Of a stretch of DNA of 64,000 bases, positions 48,701 to 56,270 are shown in pieces. The DNA comes from Pycnopodia helianthoides (lineage: Eukaryota > Echinodermata > Asteroidea > Forcipulatida > Asteriidae), in NCBI GenBank assembly GCA_032158295.1, contig CM063248.1:12848657-12912656 (forward strand), in the 5' to 3' direction. The position numbers and the translations under genes were made by a program. The number at the start of each line of letters is the position of its first letter. The stretch's first letter is position 1. The notes under the pieces are model-generated. The model searched no databases, was not told the origin of the DNA, and saw only the letters and a program-made list of their open reading frames with translations.

Positions 48701-51700
48701 TGGAAATGCCACTGGGGCTAGTAGGTACTACTTTATTTCCTGTTGAAAAGAGGAGTAGCAAGTGCAATCTCCAGGGGTGAGACTGGTCCAAGGCATAGAT
48801 AAATTGCCACCCTAATTATGTGTGCGTTGAAGATTTGTCAACCATCTTGCAAGCAAGACTATAATAGATATACTCTTAATAGGCCAATGTTACAATTACT
48901 GGATCAGTAGCTGTGAACAATGATTAACTGTTAAGCTAATATAAAACAGCTCATGTGTCATGGCTGTTTACAGTACTGTGTTCTACAATGGGTAGGAAGA
49001 AGGTAGATTTCTACATCGGTGTCCCTTCTCATTTACATGTGTTTTAATAGCTTAACTAATTTGAAATAAAATTATTCAATTTTTAAAATTTTTCCACGAA
49101 AGTAAAAGAGCACATTTTTACATTTTATCCTCTGTCAAATACTTTCCAAATATTTGAGAGTAGTGGTTGTTTGTCTTAATAGCAAAATATCCACTCCAAG
49201 ATGTACAAGAAATTGTTTCATACAAGAATGCTGTAAAGCAGAGAAAACTTGCTTTTAAATATTTTGTTTGAAAATTTTCTTGAAAGAGGTGAAGCAGTCA
49301 CAAAACGGAGCATTAGTTTTTATATTCAAATATTTATTGTGAATATTTTCAATCACTTTTTTTAACAGTTTGTTTCTTCGAGACAAGTTTAGTTGAGCAA
49401 ACTTCTGCGCACAACTTTCCATGTAACAAGCGTGTATGTCGTACACAAACAATGTTTCCTAATTTTAGTTGATCTGTATTATGTTTTCTACTTCAAAGCT
49501 TTAATATGGTAAAGGAAACAAAACAACTGTGCAAATCATTTGAAAGTTAATTTCAACCTCTACGAAATAAATCAAACTTGTAAATCATCACAGCGAAAGT
49601 TATCTGAAGATTTCTAGGTACAGTAGAAAGTCTTGTCACTTTTTGTGCCGCGTTCAAAGAGAAAATAACTTGATGTTTACTTGTGCGCAAGTGCTAAAGG
49701 GTTTAACAATTTCTCCATTCCGAATGATTTGCCAACTGAATCAAAATACGCTTTGTGATTCAGAGACCTGTACATCCATGCCAGAGCACTTACTCTGTCT
49801 TATTTGTGGAATAAACTATATTGGTCATTTTGTAAAAAAAACATTACAACCACATGACTTATGCACAGATACTGGAAAACTAAAGAAAATATAAAAAAAG
49901 AAGCGAAATAACCATGCTCAAATAATATCAGCAAACAAGTTATGCTGTAGTATTCTTCTTTATCTAGCTAAACAAGCTAAGGTTTGTATCAACTGGACTG
50001 TGGGTGATACAACATGCGTTCAAGCATCCTGACAACCTTTTCACAACTTCCAAACCTCTTAAATTGAAAATCGTAGAATAGAAGCAGAACAAGTCCTCAT
50101 GCCGCAAGTCCAGCATTCCTCATGCAGCCTCTTGTCCATGATTCCAGACTCTCCTTCCAACCAAATAACTCTTAGACCAGGCTCACCCCTGAATTGCAGA
50201 CTACCACTGTCAAACAAGCAGCATGCATACCTCGACTAGTTCTGTAGAGGGAGCAGTGAGGGTAGACATGGCAGATGCCAACTCCTCCTCTTCTTCTGTC
50301 TCTCCTTGTCTGCCAGGACTCGTCTCCTCAAGACTGGAGGATTTTTCCTTTTCTCCCTGGTCTTCATACTTTTTAAGCATAAAGCTGTACTGTTCATGGA
50401 GCTCCATAGTACCAAATGCTGAAGGAAGGTCAGATGCCCGACTACTTACTGATGAAGCATCATCCCCTAGTTCAATAGAAGCCTCTGACCCACTAGCATA
50501 ATCTACATCTGATGGGTAGCTTCCAAGTTGGCTCTCAATCTTCGGTCGTGTGCGTGCAGTAAACGTTCCTTCCTTTTTTTTCACCAGGTTGTAGGATAAA
50601 AATGTGGGAGTGCAGGGGTTGGTGGTTTGTGTACTTTAGTTATGAGTTACAAATGATTCCATGCCATTTAACTTGACACATATTAACTTGGTAAACATGC
50701 TCTCTATACTTTTAAACTGATCTACCTAAATAGGTTGAAAACACTTGGGTTAACATCACATAATCCTCAGGAATTGCATGACGGACATGGTTTGCCTAAA
50801 AATAAACACGACTAATTGATTCTATATAATATCTGGAGACTTCTTTTAAAAGAAACAATTGTATAAAAGTTAGTTGTTACATAAAACCTGTTGAGAACGG
50901 GACGACATCTACTTTGACTACAATCTGACATTCTAAAATGGTTTTCTACAATTGTATGGTACATCAACTACTTCTTACTTCAGAAATGGTTAAATAAACC
51001 CTGGCAATAATACTTACTGTTGTTGCATCTGAGACATCAGACTGTGCATCGATGTTGATTGAAGCACTCTCAGCAATAGAGGTAGACTGGGACTCATTAG
51101 AGTTATGACTACTCCGTCCAGCTCCCTCATCAGACAGCATCCTCTCCAGCAAGGCTAGATATCCACGCTCCTGTTCATGCAGGTGGTTCTGGAGGTTGAC
51201 CAGCTTCTCCACTTGCTCATCTGAACCATCCTGTGAGCTGTCAGGATTCAAGTTGGTCATCATGGAAGCGGCTTGTTTCATGTAGTCCTGTAACAACAAG
51301 CGGAAAATACATTTTAGGAGCAAAAATTACAAAGCTTTGGGAAATATCGAAGCATCTTTAAGGAATAATTATTTGGATCCTTTTTAAATCTAACATGCAC
51401 TGTCCGACACCATATGTTTATAAATATGACTAGATATCCTGACTATGATGTATTCTTCCTTGCATCTATTTGGTAGAGCAGAACTAAGTCAATACAAGCA
51501 TGCTGTTTAATAAGGGTGAATTAGGATCCTTAGCAAAAAGGTTATTGGCCTGTGAGAACAATAACATTGTTGTGACCACAAATTTAACTTACCCTAATTT
51601 GCATAAGTCTTGCAACTATCTGGTTTCTGTCAGCCTGCAGAAAACAAGAGACTGTTATTAACATCTCTGTCAGAATCAATGGCACACTCCAACATTTGTT

Positions 51701-53896
51701 TGGGGGAAATAAATGTTTGTTTGTGTGTGGGTTTAAGAAAAAAAATTGTTTTGAGGGGGCAACGAAGTATCTTAATTCCAATGTATCAAATTTATCAAAA
51801 ACATTACCCTAAAGGCTGGATAGAATAAATATCAATGGTAATGTGAAGAGTGTTTTTGTCTGGAGTTTATAATGAAAGAAGATAATGACATCATGGGGCA
51901 ACTGTGTGCATCAAACCAAAATTCAATATATTTAAACCGAGTTTCAGTTTGGGAGAAGGGGGAAAATTGAACTTTTTCTTAAAATTTAGAGTAAAGCTAG
52001 AACTTTTCAAAGTGGATTTAGTGGTAAGATAAGCCACTCATTAAAAAGCTCTAATACAAATACTGTTAAAAAGTGCTGAAGCTGTAAGGTCATATCTCAA
52101 GGCCATCTCAAAATAACATGGCTGGACTCTAGTTCACATGCTCTTAATGAGCATACCATTTCCATACCATTTCATTGACATGGTTAGCCTCATTGCCAGA
52201 TTGTGTTCGCTGGTGAATAGCATCTCGTGTAGCCTCCTCAGCATGGTTCACCTGGGGACTCTTTCTGGATTGGGTTTTGACATCTCGACGGACATTGTTG
52301 ATAGCTGCTAAAGCTTGACTATCTGCAATCGGCTGTTAATCCAAATAAATGTCAAAAAACTAACTGAAGAACTGCTGTATGAGATACTACTTGGCAATAA
52401 TGAGTGTTGTAGTACTCGTAACTGCTGTATGATATACTACTTGCCAATAATGAGTATTGTAGTACTCGTAAATGCTGTATGACATACTACTTGGCAATAA
52501 TGAGTGTTGTAGTACTCGTAACTGCTGTATGATATACTACTTGGCAATAATGAGTGTTGTAGTACTCGTAACTGCTGTATGATATACTACTTGCCAATAA
52601 TGAGTATTGTAGTACTCGTAAATGCTGTATGACATACTACTTGGCAATAATGAGTGTTGTAGTACTCGTAACTGCTGTATGATATACTACTTGGCAATAA
52701 TGAGTGTTGTAGTACTCGTAACTGCTGTATGATATACTACTTGGCAATAATGAGTGTTGTAGTACTCGTAACTGCTGTATGATATACTACTTGGCAATAA
52801 TGAGTGTTGTAGTACTCGTAACTGCTGTATGATATACTACTTGGCAATAATGAGTATTGTAGTACTCGTAAACTGCTGTATGAATAATACTATGGCAATA
52901 ATGAGTGTTGTAGTACTCGTAAATGCTGTATGACATACTACTTGGCAATAATGAGTGTTGTAGTACTCCAGTATTCCAGTACTACTCAGCCACACCAGTA
53001 ATCGGCAGTACTTGATACTTGACTGAGAAGTACTTGACTACAACACTGGTAATTTAATTAATAAAATTGTATCTCACTAATTCAACTCAAATGTGCACAT
53101 ATCCCATTACGTGAGAGGTTCAATCGACATACCTCTTCCATATCACTGAATGTAAGCTGTCGTTTCAACATCTCTAGTTCATGCCTCTCGCGCACACTTG
53201 CCACATTCCTGGTGCGTGGGAATGTTGCTGGGGTGTGACGGCGACTCATCTCTCTACTATGGGGAGATGAGGTCAGAGAATCTTGGCCTGGGGAGGCTGT
53301 GGCAGTTGACTTCTTCTCCCTGTCCTTGTTCTTGGTCTTGGACTTCTTCCCAGAGGCAGCTGTCATCAATCCGTCCATGGTAGGATCTGCAAATGTTGAG
53401 CTAGGCTTCCAATCCCACTGTATTTTTCAAAAGAAAAAATAGTATCCATACAACTCTACTACATTGAGGTGCTTTGATATTAATGAAAAAGCCTAGAGGA
53501 CATTTTTGACTTCCTTATTAAATGTTTTAAGGAAAATCGATACCACTTTTTTAATTCAGTATTTTTGTCATCTTACTACTGTATTAAATCAAACTTGAAA
53601 AACAACATTGTTGAAAGGTACTAGAATTTTGAATCCATTTTGTTTTCAAATATTTAATATTAGTAATTTTTTGTATTGTTTTGTGTTTATGTTAACTGAG
53701 TCGATCATAAGAATACAAATGATAAAGTTTTTATTACATAGTTGTTTGGCCGGCCCTCATCCTTGTCTCCAATCCAGTTAAAGCGGAAATTGTCGTCAAC
53801 TCCTCCAAGAGGACGATAGACCCTTGATCCAGATGATCGGACTCTTGGCTCTGAGGCTCCGCCCCTCATTAAAGAGGCTCCACCACCTGTGGCCAT
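23534..53896 (-). CDS. PCM1: Pericentriolar material 1 protein (PCM1), 39 coding exons
   Basis: Scaffold of centriolar satellites, the granules that carry proteins to centrosomes and cilia. Exons (high to low): 53896-53738, 53417-53133, 52332-52168, 51634-51593, 51287-51018, 50572-50231, 47850-47758, 47504-47408, 46801-46581, 45920-45788, 45180-45045, 44674-44443, 43422-43292, 42903-42631, 42539-42407, 41672-41585, 40887-40763, 40218-40160, 39887-39758, 39000-38791, 38707-38521, 38228-38035, 37840-37802, 36838-36675, 35725-35377, 35166-35099, 34428-34191, 33797-33548, 32769-32689, 31993-31787, 30927-30763, 29988-29750, 29153-28903, 28109-27934, 27293-27244, 26593-26519, 26017-25909, 25049-24852, 23761-23534. 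All have GT-AG borders, and phases agree except around 36838-36675. About 2,196 aa (human, about 2,024). Family hallmarks: MATGGG start, repeated coiled coils, MQDQQ-like MRDQQ, SEVATLISQNESRPHFLIEL, KEHMDDVC, ALKEP near the C-terminus. Least certain borders: 50572, 37840, 32769. Confidence 0.95.
24240..24413 (-). repeat. tRNA-Leu-derived SINE copy (minus orientation, 3'-truncated)
   Basis: Read on the minus strand it begins with a tRNA-Leu-like head (TGGCTGAGCGGTCAAG A box; GGGTTCAAGTCCTGG B box) and then the same TTGAGCAAGA/CTTTGTCCTTC-type body as the copy at 34,491, ending after GCCGTAGGTCCCGTG. It lies inside a PCM1 intron in the sense orientation. The anticodon position reads GAA in this copy. 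Confidence 0.75.
24589..24818. mobile_element. TIR element of the TTAACCCTC family, copy 1
   Basis: A 230-bp segment opens TTAACCCTCTTAATGTCTGA and closes CTGACAGTAGGAGGGTTAA, nearly complementary. Internal phrases (TTTGAATGATAGATAAACTA; GGTTTCAAATGGTTGGTCAA) recur in reverse at 39,171-39,753. It is a non-autonomous DNA transposon. It sits in a PCM1 intron 34 bases beyond the exon ending at 24,852. Confidence 0.75.
26325..26351. repeat. 12-bp perfect hairpin with 3-base loop
   Basis: ACACACTGTTCA, loop CAT, TGAACAGTGTGT. It lies in a PCM1 intron next to a run of seven G (26,290-26,296). Its role is unknown and it may be chance. Confidence 0.6.
31190..31655. repeat. Pair of diverged direct repeats in a PCM1 intron
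   Basis: ATACTGAATTTCAATGAAGA and the following 30 bases (about 31,190-31,242) recur near 31,601-31,652 with about ten differences. The flanks carry TGTGAC (about 31,041) and GTCACA (about 31,731). They could be the repeats of a small decayed insertion. No coding frame lies between them. Confidence 0.4.
33450..33525 (-). repeat. tRNA-derived SINE head (minus orientation)
   Basis: On the minus strand TTAGCTCAGTGAT (A box, 33,500-33,513) precedes TGGTTCGAATCCC (B box, 33,459-33,471) at tRNA-like spacing. A proper anticodon stem is not evident. It lies just inside the PCM1 intron after the exon ending at 33,548, in the sense orientation. Confidence 0.6.
34191..39887 (-). CDS. PCM1: PCM1 middle exons: WGGST motif, Gln-rich and basic low-complexity region
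   Basis: Nine exons give residues 995-1521. The first holds SWGGSTQLSEDEEDDAYPSDG, closely matching the human TWGGST...DGYLSEG segment. Exon 38707-38521 has LHNSIGLCQSLMRDQQVMNNML (human SVSICQTLMQDQQ). Exon 38228-38035 is Pro- then Gln/Asn-rich. Exon 37840-37802 (13 codons) relies on a weak acceptor. Exon 36838-36675 cannot be read in one frame (see findings). Exon 35725-35377 is Tyr/Asp/Arg-rich. Confidence 0.85.
34491..34812 (+). repeat. tRNA-Leu-derived SINE, longest copy
   Basis: The head at 34,491-34,580 reads like tRNA-Leu: TGGCCTAGCTGTTAAG A box, the GACTCAAGGTC anticodon arm (CAA), and GGGTTCGAGTCCC B box (34,556-34,568). A body of about 230 bases follows, containing the GCCATAGGTCCTGTG and GAGGCATCCTTGGTTTCATT segments shared with copies at 24,240-24,413 and 21,742-21,935. 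There is no clean poly(A) tail. It lies antisense in a PCM1 intron. Confidence 0.8.
39171..39753. mobile_element. TIR element of the TTAACCCTC family with a triplicated end
   Basis: It opens TTAACCCTCCTACTGTTGGT and closes GGTCAGTAAGTGGGAGGGTTAA. The right half contains three tandem but diverged copies (about 39,430-39,533, 39,545-39,634, 39,650-39,753), each with a GGATTCACCAC-like start, TATCATTCAAA core and a GGTCAGACAG-AGGAGGGTT end. The element ends five bases from the PCM1 exon boundary at 39,758. Confidence 0.75.
40045..40115 (-). repeat. tRNA-like SINE head fragment
   Basis: On the minus strand GGCACAAGAATCCAGAGGTC leads to CAGGTTCAACTCC, a good pol III B box (40,052-40,064). The A-box side (GTGAACCAAACAAAG) is decayed. 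It lies within a PCM1 intron. Confidence 0.4.
40160..47850 (-). CDS. PCM1: PCM1 central coiled-coil exons with acidic linkers
   Basis: Twelve exons (47850 to 40160) give residues 422-994. Heptad-rich segments match the human order: LRQQHDLLKKMLQQQEE then LRALQNRQ; LQALQQKKKQMDDLLHQLHALR; RLQEVRQRLDDLRDLVQQY; LQAAKQKLRHLQELVAIVQ; YYEAKMQQQRRELGKLQ; LRHRRLQTELKLKQQELAALM. In human PCM1 these coiled coils drive self-association and satellite assembly. Between them is a 20-residue Asp/Glu run (exon 42903-42631), as in vertebrates. Confidence 0.92.
42072..42145 (-). repeat. Degenerate tRNA-like SINE head
   Basis: On the minus strand TATGGTTAATTG resembles an A box and CCAGGATTCAAATCC a B box, at tRNA-like spacing. 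No folded tRNA is possible. It lies in a PCM1 intron. Confidence 0.35.
43907..44069. mobile_element. Short palindromic MITE-like element
   Basis: GGGAATAAAAGAGT at the left end and GACTTTTATTCCC at the right are complementary. Inner blocks AAACGGCTGTTTAAAAC and GTTTTAAACAGCTGTT extend the inverted repeat imperfectly. The centre is CG-rich (CCTTATCGCACGACC). About 160 bp, non-coding, in a PCM1 intron. Confidence 0.6.
45324..45660. mobile_element. 337-bp TIR element (TTAAAGG ... CCTTTAA)
   Basis: TTAAAGGTATTGTACACTTT at the left matches, inverted with few differences, AGTGTACAGGGCCTTTAA at the right (24-26 bp imperfect TIR, TTAA-type ends). The interior includes TCGCGCGCGG and an AACGATAGC/GCTATCG-like palindromic part. 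It is a MITE in a PCM1 intron. The 153-codon minus frame at 45,023-45,484 joins the exon to this element and is not a gene. Confidence 0.7.
46195..46306. mobile_element. Perfect 49-bp inverted repeat, hammerhead-like motifs in both arms
   Basis: Bases 46,195-46,243 are exactly complementary to 46,258-46,306 around a 14-base loop. Read outward from the loop each arm gives GAGAAAGACTCTGCTAGGGT then CGAAACGTCAGGCC. GACTCT-GCT-AGGGTC can form a stem II-like hairpin and is followed by GAAAC and GTC, the layout of the hammerhead motifs in Penelope-like retroelements, but the CUGAUGA core is replaced by variants (TTCGAGAAA, AATGAGAAA). I read it as two head-to-head remnants of such an element, or a foldback transposon. 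Confidence 0.6.
47068..47187. repeat. Interspersed repeat, copy 2 (pairs with 16,388-16,506)
   Basis: Same family and orientation as 16,388-16,506, sharing TTTTTGTT...CGAGAACCAACCACG, GGCTCAGGGGAGCATGAGTG and ATGTACCCCATGGGGTACAT. The last is here a perfect 20-base palindrome. It lies in a PCM1 intron. Confidence 0.65.
50231..53896 (-). CDS. PCM1: PCM1 N-terminal exons: basic low-complexity start and first coiled coil
   Basis: Six coding exons give residues 1-421. The start MATGGG is preceded by TGTGCAG, an acceptor, so exon 1 is non-coding. Residues 54-148 carry a Lys-rich KKSKTKNKDREKK stretch and end ELEMLKRQLTFSDMEE, matching the human ELEKLKQRINFSDL segment. Exon 51634-51593 is only 42 bases (ADRNQIVARLMQIR) and leads into a coiled coil with LVNLQNHLHEQERGYLALLERML, aligned with human LTHLIDHLKEQEKSYMKFLKKIL. 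The last exon is Ser/Glu-rich and probably disordered. Confidence 0.9.
52365..52965. repeat. 50-bp intronic satellite with higher-order structure
   Basis: Twelve tandem units of about 50 bp (core ATACTACTTGGCAATAATGA, then GTGTTGTAGTACTCGTAACT). Units 2 and 5 share four linked variants (TTGCC, GTATTG, AAATG, GACAT), so units 2-4 and 5-7 form two copies of a 150-bp higher-order repeat. The last units are more diverged and carry small indels. It lies in the PCM1 intron between exons 53,133 and 52,332. Confidence 0.9.
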
Positions 53897-54680
53897 GTTC
53901 TGCACAGCAGGCTAAATGTTAAAGCAAAGCAATGATAAAATTAAAAAGGAACAGAACGTAAAAAATACATACATTGGAGCCTACCATTCATAATTAAATA
54001 TCTGAATGTTTTTGAGAGGCCCATAATATTTTCATGAGTTGGGGATACATTAACTTGAGGCTTATTTACAAGCATGATATTTGGCGCTTGGTAAAAAAGT
54101 AGGAAATCTTATTGACTACAACTTACGAGGGCTGACCTATACTTGTACATATGGTGTAGGTTTTGATAGGCTTTCCAGGCTATTTAATAAAAATGTTGTT
54201 GCTTTTTTCTAGAAAAAAAAAAATCAAAAATTAGGTCTGAAGAGTATTATGCCTGCATTAACAACAATCACGACTATAATTCTGAAAAACTAAAATTTGA
54301 GAAGAGAACCTCCAACTGAATTTGATTCTAAGTAACACTGAAAATATCCCAATTGAGAAATTGAAGAACAAAGTACAACTAAACCCTGTAAGAATTCTTT
54401 CGAACAAACATAAAAACAATGACATCTTGAAATTTGTTCTTGAGAAACTACTGCACAAAAATATAGTCCTGAAAAATGTAAATTGCCAGGTCATTAACCA
54501 ACGTTTTAAGAGAGTTGATTTGTACTAAATACAAAGTGAAACCAACCAATGCTTAAGTTTTGCACATTAGGAATCTTGAGCTCCCTTTTACTTAACATGT
54601 GAAGGAAACCAATCTTTAGTTTTAGGCAGTGAATATTCAGCCAGCTTCGGCTTTCTTTCGGTCTAAAGCCGGAATGGCAC

Positions 54681-54873
54681 CAGGCCTGGAATTTCATCTT
54701 TGAGAGGGCAAGGCCATTTCATTTTGCAAAGGGCACTTCTAAGTTCTATTGGAAAATCTTAAAGTCTATGGGAAACTTTTGAAGGGGCACCGAGGCCAAG
54801 ACAAGGGTGACGAAGGCCATGGCCACGGGTACTAAGGCCATTCCTCCGTGGCCTCTGTGTAATTCCAAGCCTG
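54681..54873. mobile_element. Short TIR repeat (CAGGCCTGGAATT ends)
   Basis: CAGGCCTGGAATT at the left and AATTCCAAGCCTG at the right are inverted repeats with one mismatch, bounding 193 bp rich in GGCC/GGCAC phrases (AGGGCAAGGCCATTTC, GGCCATGGCCA). It is non-coding and lies in the intergenic or 5' UTR intron region between PCM1 and TRAPPC2. Confidence 0.55.
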
Positions 54874-55859
54874 TGGCACAGAACATGTGTAGTGACTGTT
54901 TTTAAGACGTTCTGTGACAAATCTTAGTTTGGTTCCACGCCAATGTTTGGCATTGTGGGATCTGGATGTTAATCGCATCCTACCGATTTGCACAATCTAC
55001 AGATTGCCCACAATTTTGCGTGTGTGCAGTCTGCAGATTCGGCAAAATTGTGTGCAATCTGTACATATATTTGTTAATTATAATTGGCCTGGATGGAGCG
55101 CAACAAAAAGTCAAAATTTCAAGAGTACAGCACCCACTGAGACTGAGTTACAGCACCCACTGAGTTACTGTATCCAATTCAAAACATAAGTATGTATTAT
55201 ACATTAGCAATGGCATATTAAAATCATTTCATTTTATTTATTAACCTTACCTTAGTAAACACCTTTCTTCTTTTAATTTTATTTTTTTGAGTTTGACGAA
55301 ATAACTAGGTAAATTTATTCAAAATCAAATAACTGGACGATGACAAATGTCCATCGTCAGTCGTCTGACAATCTATATCTGCAGATCTGAGAGTCTGAAA
55401 AACCATGGAGGTAGCAAACCATGGAAAAAAGGAGGATTTGAGAATTATAATTTGATCTTCTCAATCAAGGATGATGGCGCACTTTCAATTTCCCCGTCTT
55501 GGTTATCGCACTGGCTGTCGTGCTCTTCAAGTTGCACTTACACTTCAGTGTGTAGCCTGACGTGCAGCACTTCCCGCTTGGTTCAAAACCATGACAACCA
55601 CTACCGTTTCTGTGTCAAATGTGTAAAAACTGAGCCCGAACAAGCTGTGCAACACCTACAGTCATGATTGATGATACTTATACTTACGTTTCGTGAAACT
55701 TCAAAACTGATCAACCCTTCAACATGCAGAAAATGAACTGAGAACAAAATTATTCTGCACTTCAGGAACCCGCAGGAAAAGTGGCCATCTTGAAATTTTG
55801 GAGCAGTGGCGTGGATGAATTTCAAGAGAGTGATTAGGCTTATCCGCCATACATGCTAT

Positions 55860-56270
55860 GATAAACTTACTTTTTCCAATTATATGTAGTAATTAGTAAT
55901 ATAAAATTGTTGTGATCAATTGAATGGATTTTAAGCATTTTTTCGCCCAGTCTTTTAGCAAAGGATAATATTATTGACTTTCCCGTGGGTAAAATATGCA
56001 CTGAGTTTTGATAGCGGATCGTTACAGAATAAGGTTGACATTTGGCTAATCTGTGGCGCGGAATGAAAGCGCCATTCTGATTGGTCAATCAATTACCAAC
56101 GACTGTTGTATTTTGGTATAATTCTGAACATAAAATAGTTATTTCATTTGTCATTGGCCGAGTCTGGTTCCTCGTATCATTTTAGCAAAGTGAAATTACA
56201 TACATGTTACATCAAGCAATCGGAGGAGATTCTGTCTGTGAATGTGACTTACAAAAGGAGATTTTTAACA
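55860..56270. promoter_or_regulatory. Likely bidirectional promoter region, PCM1 / TRAPPC2
   Basis: The start codons of divergent PCM1 (53,896) and TRAPPC2 (56,271) are 2.4 kb apart. PCM1's first coding exon is preceded by an acceptor, so its transcription start lies in this interval. The stretch near 56,050-56,110 contains GATTGGTCAATC (CCAAT box on either strand) and GTGGCGCGGAATGAAAGCGC, an E2F-like CG-rich patch. Which gene uses them is not shown by the sequence. Confidence 0.35.
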
